Notes under the pieces: generated by a model
The model's database searches: none
Told to the model about the DNA's origin: nothing
What the model saw: the letters and a program-made list of their open reading frames with translations, nothing else
Assembly: GCA_016859345.1 (NCBI GenBank)
Contig: CM029114.1
Span: forward strand, 16,262,001-16,326,000
Length of the DNA: 64,000 nucleotides
Direction: 5' to 3'
Source: Istiophorus platypterus
Taxonomy: Eukaryota; Chordata; Actinopteri; Istiophoriformes; Istiophoridae
Shown here: one piece after another, positions 36,218 to 44,598 of the stretch
Position numbering within the stretch: position 1 is the first letter of the stretch
Layout of the letters: each line of letters opens with the position of its first letter
Position numbers and translations under genes: made by a program

Positions 36218-36275
<58 letters not shown>

Positions 36276-39200
36276 GCACAGAACACACACAACACAGTAT
36301 TACACTAGACCTACACCCACCAAATGCCAATGGTTAGTACAAGTTCAATAAGGAGTAACTTTGTGAGCCAAGTAATTTTTTAATTTTATGCCATCTTTGG
36401 CACTTTCCTGCCCTAAAACCTTTTCCGCTGACCCCCATACTTTTGACTGCTAGCCAGTCATAACAAATCAAATCACCATCATTAATTACTAAGCACAATC
36501 ATTAATTAGATTGAACTTGAGAGTAGCTCCATGTGGGGGAAAGTAATGTAGCAGCCACACAATACCTGCATCTACAAACAAAGGCTTCTAATTGAAAACA
36601 GGTAAGGTGACATACTTCTGGGAAAGAGTTAGGTTAATTATCCTTTTTAGACACAACCGTGGTACATCAAAAGACAATAACTTAATTATACATGAGGAAC
36701 AATACGCAGGGCTAAAACAAACACTGTTAGCTATTATGTTTATTGCGCAGGATGCACAGAGAAGAGTCTGAAGTGCAGTGGTCCACTCACATTAGACTGG
36801 TGAGATTGACTCAGCGGTTACTGTTTGTTTATTTAGTATAATTCACTAAGGATGATGTAATATTCTTACAGAGGTGTTTAAGTGTTCCTCCTCCTGTTTC
36901 ATGTACAAACAAACGCATTCTCATCAGCATCATTCACACACACACACACACACACACACAAATGCACACAAAGACTAATTGATGTTACATAAGGCTGTCA
37001 CTCCTCTGCTTACCTCATCCAACCACTGTAATAGGGAGCCTATTATTGGAAACATAATCCTTGGTGACCATTAATAGCTGTACAGTCTACCTGCAAACAC
37101 AAGTGTGTGCACATACACACGCACTCAGGCACACACATGCAGACAGAGTCATGTGAGAACAATAATTTTTAAGATTTCTGGACCTTGTCTCATTTAAGGA
37201 ATGAGACAAGCACATGATCAACAACCAACAGCACAACCACTAGGACTTAACAAATTTTGATCAAGACAACACAGTCACAAACACACACAAAGCTAATTCA
37301 CGTGGATGTAACAGTAATCGTTTATGTATTTGAACTAATAGATTATTTTTTTATTAAATTTGCCACTTTTGCTTTACAGTTTTCCTGCTGTCTCATACCT
37401 CAGAGTTGACCATGATAAAGATATTTGTTTTATTTCTACAACAACTGCCATTTGCATAACCCTACAGTATGTTTGCCCATATTTGTTAATCCAGTATGAA
37501 ACTCGGTACAGACAGTCCGAACGTCAGACTGATAGTGTCTTTGGGTTTTTGTACCCCTGAGACAGTTGCTGAGCAGACATAAACCCCTGCTCACTGAACC
37601 AGGAGTGAAACTATATTATCATTGGTATGTCCTTCAGTATTTTCTCTCTCTCTCTCTCTCTTTCTCTCGTATCTGTCACACTGAATAGCCAAAATGGTAA
37701 TTGTCATCAGCAGTTATTTCCAGTGTATTGTTGAGCTATCAGTCTAGACATATCCATTGCAGTACACTGTAAAAAAATGGCTGTCATTTTGTTTCTCCCT
37801 TTGTAGCCCCAACAGGAAAATCTCCAGCACTGCTTTTGGAAGGTAGGCCACTTGGTGTGTTGGTGTCTGTGGGTGTGTGTTGGTGTCTGTGGTTGTCTGA
37901 AGGTCACTCACTTGTACGCCATGTGTTTATACACTATACAGCCTCTGCTGCAACGTGCTTGCTCTATTTGTTGACACAGACACACACATGCACAGTCATA
38001 CGTACACATGCAGCAAGATTAGCGGTCACTGCTTCCTTATTAGTCAGCCGCCCGAGCATTGTGCTCTAACAACCAGTTAATTACTAACTAGTAATTCAGA
38101 GAAATGCAGGATGTGTGGATGAAATGAATCTGATCTGTAACCAAGCATACTGTAAAATCTTTTGTTTTTGTTCCAGGGCTGAGAAAAAGAGATTGGACAT
38201 CAGCTTTTCAGTAGCAGCCAGTTAGTCAGAAATGTTTTGTATCTGGACCTTTGTCCTGTTTCCACCCACAGTAACTGAGTTATAGTGACAGAGAGAAAAT
38301 GGCCTGTCAGGCCTGATCTATGTATTCAATATAGGGTTTGGCTCTCACTCCCTGTTCCTTATACTGTCCTCTCTGTCTGGTCTGATTAGGTCTTTCACTT
38401 TATTGCTGTCTTTATCTATTCTGCTATTTTTCCTTAGTGTTTCTTCCTTTTTCTCCTCTCCTCTCCTCACTATTGTGCCAATCTCAGATAGGGAACAGAG
38501 GCTTGCTGTTTTCAAATTACTACAACAGTGGAAGATGGGGCTGCTCTATTTACATGTTGGCCCGAATGCATCACTTGAAACAGTCCGATATACACTCACC
38601 TGTGTGAGTGTCTATCTTAGGCTTGTGTGGGCCATTGTGTGTATTAAGTTTAATACTGTTTGCACCAGCTTTGCTTTTGGCAATGTCCTTATAATCCTAC
38701 ATCTTCTATGCTGTCTTGCAGCAGCATCTCTGCATGACACTTACTTTAACTCACTTACTCACACTAACACGCACAAACACTTAAAACCAGCTGGTCCTCA
38801 CCTGGATCTAGTCTCAAATGGTTCTTCCTCTTAAGTTTGTGTATCTCTGTGTTTTTGAGCAGGCAGCTGCTCCACAACAGCAACTTGAGCAGCAGTAATG
38901 GCAGTACAGAGGACCTTTTCCGAGACAGCATCGACTCGTGTGACATCGACATCAATGAGAAGGTATGAATGTGTGTTGGATTCCTTTGTGTGTGCTACTG
39001 GTTTGTCCATATGTTGAAAGCCCTTTATTTAATGAAGCTCTTTTGTGAACTAAATAGATGCTTTTGCAAAGTAATCACCCTCACTATCTCTGTGTGACTA
39101 CTGAAAACCCATAAAAGAATAAATGTATCTCACTTTTAGCTGTTTTGCACTGTTAGCACTTAAATAAAAAAAAAATGAAGACATGTTCCTGGTGGATGCA

Positions 39201-41559
39201 CAGCTTAAACTGAGAATGCTAATTTATATGTTGATCTCTGTCAGGATTCCTTTTACGCCTGGAAGGAATATATGAATCTCACTTACTAATTTTAAACCTT
39301 CAAGACCTTGGGATTTGCACATTTAGTTAAACTATGAATAATATTGTTGCTCAGTGCTGATACATAATAATTAGAAATCCGCCTTTAGCTGTAGACTCAC
39401 TTTAGTTTCAATTATTGTGATATTCATTTTTTTGTTGTGGGATATATTCTAATTGTCAAACTGTCCAGCATTTTTGGGCACACATCATTTTTAATAATTT
39501 TTTGGAGCGTTTTGTTTCTTCCTTGGATTTAGCAGGGATGACAGGAAATTAGGGAGAGGGGAAATATACTCAAATGCTAACACAAGAGTTTAGAGTCATT
39601 GTTCCCCCATAGCATTTATCATTTTAAATGCCTGAATATAATTATCACATTTAATTATGTTTGTAGCATAAATTGAGCTTTTATTTAGATGTCTCTGTTT
39701 CTATCAGGTAAGTTCTCTGGAGAAGAAGGTGGCCGAACTGGAGAATGAGATTCTGATGAATGGTGATCTCAAGTCCAAGCTGAAGCAGGAGAACACGCAA
39801 CTAGTACACAGGTACAGTCAGAAAGCTTGGTTTCAGAAATATGAAATATTTATTTCATAAAAAGTAAGTTGGCTGCCCAGAACCACATTATATAGATCAT
39901 TCTCTGTAACTTCTCATTGTTGAAAGTTTTTTTTCCTTCCCCAAACAGCTAATCTTGCAGACATAATGCACCGGAGTCTAGCAGTAATTTAACACAGTGT
40001 TTGAAAAAATAACACTCGGCTCCGCTGTTATACTGCATTGAATGAATTTTATGTGAACTGTTCATCATCTCAGGGTTCACGAGCTGGAGGAGCAGCTGAA
40101 AGACCAGGAGACACGAGCAGAACAATGTCTCCAGGAGGGGCTAAGACGACATCGGGAAGTCTACAGCAAGATGGAGAGGGACAAGAACACACAGACAGAG
40201 CTGCTGAGCAACCGGTGAAAAAACATTTATACACAACCACACTAACATGCACGTACACAATTTCTCTTTTTTTTTGTTTCTATCTTCTATCTATCTTTTT
40301 CAAATATATTAGTGTTGAACCTTATGCTGAGATTCATTTAAGGTAAAGGGCTTTTTTTCTTTCCTTAACATTAGAGAATAACACAGGGCAGCATTGCTCT
40401 TAAATCCCCTGGATATGGGCATTGACTTGCCTGCTTGTTAAGAGAAAATGCAGAAAGTAAGACTGTATGCTAAACAGAGCTCAGAGATTCCCCCTGAGGA
40501 TAGTCAGCTGCCTCTGGTGCTACAGCACATAATGCAGTTGTTTGCCTAAAACATTGCCTTAGCTAACTATAAGACTCCCATTTTATATATAACATATAGG
40601 ATTTTGTGTTTTTAGAGTTAAGCAGCTGGAGGAGGAGAACAGTGAGATGGCTCTTACCATGTGCCGGCTCAAGTCTCAGACAGAGAAACTGGATGAGGTA
40701 AGAAATAATTACTTATCATCTTATTTTCTTTCTTTTAATCTGGTTCATCTTGTTGATCTGTCTTTGCTTTTTTAACTAACTCAACCAGCTTATTCTTTTG
40801 TCAGGGGCAACTCTCCAGTTAACTGTCTGTTTCTCTTTCTCACATTTAAGGTCTTAGTTATTTCCTTATTCACACTTTTCAGCACAGGTCTACTGTCTCT
40901 TTCAAAGTGTCAGTTTTCTTAATAGTCAGATATCCATCACCCAGTGTGGCTCTCACAGATACACATGATTAGAAACTATAGTTTTATTTAGAGACAGTTG
41001 TTGGGAGGTGAAACATCTCTATTTTGAGCTAGTACTTATTTAAATGAAACCAAACCCGATAGTTGTCAACTTTCCATGTTGTTGAATAGACACCCAAAGG
41101 TGTCTAGAAAACTTAATTCTCTATATCTTAACGCTATGGAATTTTCTTGAATAGATGCACTCTGATAACCTTTGATACCAAAAACTAGTGTGTATCAAAA
41201 AAGTCTATCAACGTAGATACATACTGTATGTGTTGTTGCCTTCGTGTTCAAATTTTAAAAGACTGCATACTGTAAATAGACATGCCTCTCTCCTGAGTTA
41301 GTGTAAGTGCCTTTGTCTAATGTTAAATAGCTGAAACGCGTAAATAAAACATAACCAACTTGAAATTATAACTGTTTGCGTTTGTTCATGCTCAGGAGAA
41401 GCAAAGAATGACAGACAAGTTGGAGGACACCAGTCTGCGCCTGAAAGATGAGATGGACCTCTACAGGAAAATGATGGACAAACTGAGGCAGAACAGACTC
41501 CAGTTCCAGAAAGAGAAGGAAGCCATGCAGGAGGTGGGAGGGTTGTTTTATGCAATTAG

Positions 41560-41639
<80 letters not shown>

Positions 41640-44598
41640 ATACACACACACACACACACGCTCACAAAGCAATGTGGTTTGTTTGCTCTACTGCTCACTC
41701 TTATTTCCTCACTTTGACTCCTCTCTCACTCTCACTGCAGTTGTCACCTCATGCACCCACACCTACAACAAAAAACTGCATTGACATTATATAAAACTCT
41801 TCGCCTGTCTTTTTTCTTTTGTCTAGCTGATAGAGGACCTGCGTCGAGAGCTGGAGCATTTGCAGTTATTCAAGCTGGAGGCAGAAAGGCCTGGTCGCAG
41901 CCGCACTTCTAGCCTAGCGGACTTCAGCAGCAGGACCAGGGAGGTGGAGCTGGAACATGAGGTCAAGAGACTCAAGCAGGTACTGATGAAAGGCTCTCTT
42001 CAAATGCTTCTTTATGCTTGGTCAGCTCAGTAAGTAATGTAGCTAGCGGTGGCCAGGGATGTCTGTAGACTAAGTGTGCTTTAAGATGCTGAGGTGATCA
42101 TAAAACACTTTCAGATAGACTCAGGATCTTGGATCCAGGATTGCTGTCCTGGTATTGAAAGACAACGCCAGTTCGTATGTAGGTTGCACTGAAAGGTACT
42201 AGTTGCACAGAGTGTCTCGAAGTGAGCTACATAATTTTCTGTTGCAGATTTAATGTACGGATGGAAAATGTATGGATATTTCATTTGGTTTAAATTTATT
42301 TTCAGTTTGAGCATCATGCTACTTACTGTACACTGTAGCATGTCTCTGACTCTGTTAGTTCCTCCTTGAGTCTGAAATTTTGTAATCATCCTTTCCACTT
42401 AACAGTATAAATTTGATGTGTAATTTCATGAAAGGCCCACTTTTGGTATCACTGTGGCTGCAGATGCTACATTGACCTGGGACGCAAACTGCAAGAGGTT
42501 GGATTCAGGGAGAAAGTGTTGCATGATCAGTGGTGTTAGGGGCTGGTAAAGATCACAGACGATCACACTGGCTCCCCTTTAAAGGCAATACTGTCCTTGA
42601 CATGATGCACTAATAGTAATGTAATGGAGAGTCCAGTGGACCTTAACCCAGCATCATCACAATTTATGAGAATACCAACTGCAGTACATAGTATGCTCTG
42701 TATATTTTCTCTGTTATGTTATTGTATCAAATTGGAAATTATACTTCTAAGTTCCTAAGCCAAAAAAAAGGCAAACTAAAAGGGAGTTACCAAAACCACC
42801 AGACCTTGCGGTAACTTAAGTGGAACATAGCTGGTCAGTGAGAATGGCTGATTTGTACAGTGAGTGCATTTTATCTGGGACTTGGGTTGATAAGGTCCAT
42901 GTCACCCTGTAGCCGCAAGCCAAACTTTTCACACTAAGTGCAGACAAGCAAAACGAGGAATGATATTAATAGTTTCAAACCAGCTTTGGTCTGTAGATAC
43001 TTCTTTCTTTATATCAACTTACTCCAGCAGTTTTAGATGTAGAGCAATTCAATGTAATTATCCGTGGTTGAACAAATTATAAAGCTGTGCGTAGGAGACG
43101 GCTTTAATTTGACAGACCCTGCCCTGTAACATCCAGAAGAAGGATAAACTCACTGTCTTATGCTTGCCTGTGCGCCTCTGTAAATGTCTGTGTGTGTGTG
43201 TCCAGCGATTTGCATCCCAGGACTTTCTTCCCCCTGAATTCCAGCACCTGGTGTTGTCTGGGGCTTGGCTCCGTCCTGGTCTGATGGTAAAATTGCTTCT
43301 GCAACCTTCGACCTCCCGATTAACCACTAATCACAATGGAGTAGAGTGAACTTGCCCAAGCTGAGTGGGGTCAGTGTTGCAATATTAATGGTTCGAGATA
43401 TAACAGGGGTAAAGCAAACTGACCTCTCGTCAGCACTCAAAGGCAACTTAATCATGGAGCTTTCATAACACACCTGACACGGCAGGGGAGCAGTTTGTTC
43501 TGTAACACGCATAACCCATTTTACGTCCTGTAGATATCCATTGCTGTGTTTGCTGCTGGTTGAGGCACCGAGTGCACTGTTTTGGCGTATAGATTGAGTG
43601 AGGCTTGAGTAGTGGCCATTTTTCAAAAAAACAAAAAAGAATTATCATCCCTGTTTTACATGTGTGGTCCAGATATTTATTTCATTCTCTTACTTTCTCT
43701 CTCTCCTCCCCCTCCCACCCTGATCCTGTATTTTTAGGAGAACCAGAAGCTGAGGGAGCAGAACGATGAGCTGAACGGTCAGATCCTCAGCCTCAGTCTG
43801 TATGAAGCTAAGAACCTGTTTGCCACGCAGACCAAGGCCCAGTCTCTGGCTGCAGAGATAGATAATGCCTCCAGAGACCAGGTAACATCAGCATATTAGG
43901 CTGACTATGCATTCTGAGAACGCGGAGCACTTAAATTAATTAACCCCTTGTGACGATGAAAATGGACAGTAGACAGCATTTTACTCTGAAACGACTCTAT
44001 GACAGCATTGTTTACTGTTCTGCAACTAATTTGTTTCTTAAATGGATTTCATCTGAACAAGTTTATAGGATCCTTACAAACAGTACTTAGAGCTTAATTG
44101 TATTTCTAGGATGTATCACAGAGCAAAAGGGTTATAGATATTAAGATTTAAATCTGTTGTGCATACTATGGAGGCCATCGCCATGGCTAGGTCACGCACA
44201 TAACTGCTGGCCAATGCCATGGAAATAAATTATTCACTCAGAAAAAATGAATAACTCCAAAGTATAAAAACTATACCCAGCATATTTCTATATAGTGCCC
44301 ATACAAAGAGTATGTATGCTGCTATTAATTAACATAGTCTTTTCTTAGAGCAGCATGGGATTGGGGCTACGGGTCAACTAAGAAACTTTTCCGTAAGGAT
44401 ATAATTAGTAAGGCTATAGTGTGAATTGTTAAAAAAAACCTGAAATGAAAAAACGCCTTTGACATACTTCTCTCTCCCCAGTTAATGGAAGCCCTGAAGG
44501 AGCAGGAGGAAATAAACTTACGTCTGCGACAGTACATGGACAAAATCATCCTGTCAATCCTGGACCACAACCCCTCCATCCTGGAGATAAAAAACTAG
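21620..44598 (+). CDS. rab11fip4: Rab11 family-interacting protein 4, short isoform (13 spliced coding exons)
   Basis: Class II Rab11 effector that links Rab11 (and, by family knowledge, Arf5/6) to recycling endosomes and to membrane delivery at the cleavage furrow; the zebrafish and mouse proteins are linked to retinal progenitor proliferation. Coding exons: 21620-21697, 32802-33052, 34086-34265, 36068-36202, 37807-37842, 38863-38962, 39708-39811, 40074-40214, 40616-40697, 41396-41533, 41827-41979, 43738-43881, 44482-44598. All borders are GT-AG and phases join without error to 1659 nt (552 residues). Residues 1-26 are specific to this promoter; 27-170 are acidic and probably disordered; about 180-215 carries YCSQC; about 227-515 is a long coiled coil; 515-552 is the Rab11-binding domain, with YMDKIIL and HNPSILEIK. 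The human long protein is about 637 residues and starts with EF-hands, absent here. rab11fip4a versus rab11fip4b cannot be decided from this window. Confidence 0.93.
21672..21692 (+). promoter_or_regulatory. Overlapping out-of-frame mini-ORF with strong Kozak context
   Basis: GGACCATGG at 21668-21676 is a near-ideal vertebrate start context but opens only six codons (MDSPRQ, stop) in the +1 frame inside exon 1. It could compete with the weaker ATG at 21620. An upstream mini-ORF also lies at 21532-21558. Confidence 0.5.
22167..22229. repeat. (GA)n / (GGGA)n purine tract
   Basis: About 60 bp of GA followed by GGGAGA units within intron 1, seen directly; open frames of repeated RE/GE are artefacts. 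Confidence 0.95.
22951..23044. repeat. Short dispersed fish repeat fragment
   Basis: TTAGATTAGATTAAATTCAA then TTTTTGTCATCACAGAGGAC, AGAGTACAAGTAATGAGACA and ACTACATGCAGCCAGC. The order ATTCAACTTTATTGTCATT ... GTACAAG ... GACAACGAAATGCAG is one I know as a widely dispersed fish repeat. Boundaries and family name uncertain. Confidence 0.45.
23932..24110 (+). repeat. Fish SINE-like dispersed repeat, copy 2 (partial)
   Basis: Contains GTGAAATATCTTTTGGTTTT, TTGTCACCTTGGATTCTGGG and ACGATTCATTAATCAATAGA in the order I recall for the family also seen at 16379-16664 and 60098-60505. One end is missing. Confidence 0.55.
28576..28627. repeat. (CT)n microsatellite
   Basis: About 50 bp of perfect CT in intron 1. 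Confidence 0.95.
29702..29746. repeat. (CA)n microsatellite, interrupted
   Basis: CA run with ATGAACACAT interruption in intron 1. Confidence 0.9.
32802..33052 (+). CDS. rab11fip4: rab11fip4 coding exon 2 (acidic linker)
   Basis: Acceptor CAATCCCCAG at 32792-32801, donor AA|GTAAGC at 33053. Encodes an acidic segment starting GGEEERVCPVIMC and containing VESTQGSDTSDG and LGDLFF, which align with the MESTQSLEGS and LGGLF motifs of mammalian FIP4. The first half has low conservation. The open frame runs upstream through the acceptor, so the left border rests on the splice consensus and on its phase match with exon 1. Confidence 0.85.
33053..34085 (+). other. rab11fip4: rab11fip4 intron 2 with Tc1 relic
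   Basis: GTAAGC donor, CCTCAG acceptor. Holds a minus-strand Tc1-type transposase fragment (separate entry). Otherwise AT-rich with nothing recognised. Confidence 0.85.
33440..33845 (-). mobile_element. Tc1/mariner transposase remnant
   Basis: The minus-strand frame at 33828-33595 reads HLNKPQNPWNKVIWSDETK, later TVKHGAGSLRFWGC and SGTEYLVKI. WSDET (with the second catalytic Asp of the DDE triad) and VKHGGGS-WGC are hallmarks of Tc1-like transposases. The DNA-binding domain and the third catalytic residue are not visible, and the frame breaks after SGTEYLVKI, so the copy is dead. Terminal inverted repeats were not found. It sits antisense in intron 2 of rab11fip4. Confidence 0.85.
34086..34265 (+). 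CDS. rab11fip4: rab11fip4 coding exon 3
   Basis: Encodes TSDLSTSASLNEEQFEDYGE and, later, SSPCPDDETRTN and YSDLGSSVPS, nearly identical to the corresponding stretch of mammalian FIP4. The upstream codon is completed by its first G. Ends TCT AG|GTAAGA, phase 2. Confidence 0.95.
34266..36067 (+). other. rab11fip4: rab11fip4 intron 3
   Basis: Contains a hAT-type MITE at 34635-34988 (separate entry). The rest, including 35000-36000, is AT-rich and without recognised features. Confidence 0.85.
34635..34988. mobile_element. hAT-type MITE with terminal inverted repeats and target duplication
   Basis: The left end CACTGGTTCCCA and the right end TTGGAACCACTG are inverted repeats of the CAGTGGTTC type typical of hAT/Charlie elements. 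The flanks are TGCTACTG (34627-34634) and TGCTACAA (34989-34996), an 8-bp target duplication with two mismatches. The 354-bp interior has no transposase frame, so the element is non-autonomous. All seen directly; the family assignment follows from end sequence and duplication length. Confidence 0.7.
36068..36202 (+). CDS. rab11fip4: rab11fip4 coding exon 4
   Basis: Encodes AGQTPRKVRQHYTGELMDVY then CSQCSKKVNLLNDLEVRLRN and LKAN. The YCSQC pair of cysteines and the onset of heptad-like Leu spacing match FIP4. Donor AAC AG|GTAGGG is followed within 16 nt by a long CA repeat. Confidence 0.95.
36219..36273. repeat. (CA)n microsatellite next to a splice donor
   Basis: About 54 bp of CA beginning 16 nt after the exon 4 donor of rab11fip4. 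Confidence 0.95.
36935..36961. repeat. (CA)n microsatellite
   Basis: Perfect CA run in intron 4. Confidence 0.9.
37807..37842 (+). CDS. rab11fip4: rab11fip4 coding exon 5 (36-nt exon)
   Basis: TTTGTAG acceptor and AG|GTAGGC donor bound only 36 nt encoding SPNRKISSTAFG, conserved in mammalian FIP4. Both borders are phase 2 and the next base is G, so skipping it would keep the frame and still yield Arg at the junction. Confidence 0.93.
37843..38862 (+). other. rab11fip4: rab11fip4 intron 5
   Basis: About 1 kb without recognised features. A 143-codon open frame at 38403-38834 has no homology I can see and ends shortly before the exon 6 acceptor. Confidence 0.8.
38863..38962 (+). CDS. rab11fip4: rab11fip4 coding exon 6
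   Basis: Encodes QLLHNSNLSSSNGSTEDLFR then DSIDSCDIDINEK, matching the conserved SSSNGSTEDLFRDSIDSCD block of FIP4. Acceptor TTTTTGAGCAG, donor AAG|GTATGA. Confidence 0.95.
38963..39707 (+). other. rab11fip4: rab11fip4 intron 6
   Basis: AT-rich, nothing recognised. Confidence 0.8.
39708..39811 (+). CDS. rab11fip4: rab11fip4 coding exon 7 (coiled coil)
   Basis: Encodes VSSLEKKVAELENEILMNGD then LKSKLKQENTQLVHR, heptad-rich. Acceptor TTCTATCAG; donor CAC AG|GTACAG, phase 2. Confidence 0.95.
40074..40214 (+). CDS. rab11fip4: rab11fip4 coding exon 8 (coiled coil)
   Basis: Encodes VHELEEQLKDQETRAEQCLQ, then EGLRRHREVYSKMERDKNTQ and TELLSN. Donor AAC CG|GTGAAA. A frame-shifted open frame overlaps it but lacks homology. 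Confidence 0.95.
40215..40615 (+). other. rab11fip4: rab11fip4 intron 8
   Basis: 401 nt without recognised features; ends TTTTTAG. Confidence 0.8.
40616..40697 (+). CDS. rab11fip4: rab11fip4 coding exon 9 (coiled coil)
   Basis: Encodes VKQLEEENSEMALTMCRLKS and QTEKLDE, matching the QLEEEN...RLKSQTEKLDE segment of FIP4. Ends in phase 0 at GAG|GTAAGA. Confidence 0.95.
40698..41395 (+). other. rab11fip4: rab11fip4 intron 9
   Basis: About 700 nt, no feature recognised. Confidence 0.8.
41396..41533 (+). CDS. rab11fip4: rab11fip4 coding exon 10 (coiled coil)
   Basis: Encodes EKQRMTDKLEDTSLRLKDEM then DLYRKMMDKLRQNRLQFQKE, ending KEAMQE, one of the best-conserved FIP4 stretches. Donor GAG|GTGGGA is followed 26 nt later by a 100-bp CA repeat. 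Confidence 0.95.
41560..41660. repeat. (CA)n microsatellite filling a short intron
   Basis: About 100 bp of CA with AA, TA and GTATA interruptions inside the 293-nt intron 10 of rab11fip4. Confidence 0.95.
41827..41979 (+). CDS. rab11fip4: rab11fip4 coding exon 11 (coiled coil)
   Basis: Encodes LIEDLRRELEHLQLFKLEAE, then RPGRSRTSSLADFSSRTREV and ELEHEVKRLKQ. The basic, Ser-rich RPGRSRTSS insert is a FIP4 feature and a plausible phosphorylation site. Phase 0 at both ends. Confidence 0.95.
41980..43737 (+). other. rab11fip4: rab11fip4 intron 11
   Basis: 1.76 kb with no recognised exon or repeat family; ends in a long pyrimidine tract and TTTTTAG. Confidence 0.8.
43738..43881 (+). CDS. rab11fip4: rab11fip4 coding exon 12
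   Basis: Encodes ENQKLREQNDELNGQILSLS, then LYEAKNLFATQTKAQSLAAE and IDNASRDQ, nearly invariant in FIP3/FIP4. Phase 0 at both ends. Confidence 0.97.
43882..44481 (+). other. rab11fip4: rab11fip4 intron 12
   Basis: 600 nt AT-rich, nothing recognised. Confidence 0.8.
44482..44598 (+). CDS. rab11fip4: rab11fip4 coding exon 13 (Rab11-binding domain) and stop
   Basis: Encodes LMEALKEQEEINLRLRQYMD, then KIILSILDHNPSILEIKN and TAG at 44596-44598. YMDKIIL and the NPSILEIK end form the amphipathic Rab11-binding domain; the HNPSILEIK ending distinguishes FIP4 from FIP3, which by recollection ends ETNPSILEVK. Confidence 0.97.
   Translation, partial: LMEALKEQEEINLRLRQYMDKIILSILDHNPSILEIKN

Larger units (their letters stand above)
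36203..37806 (+). other. rab11fip4: rab11fip4 intron 4 with CA repeats
   Basis: Holds CA microsatellites at 36219-36273 and 36935-36961, several short CA tracts between 37090 and 37290, and a CT tract at about 37643-37670. No exon seen. Confidence 0.85.

Noticed and set aside
38403..38834. 143-codon frame in rab11fip4 intron 5
   Set aside because: No domain, not conserved in FIP4, and not bounded by usable splice sites in phase.
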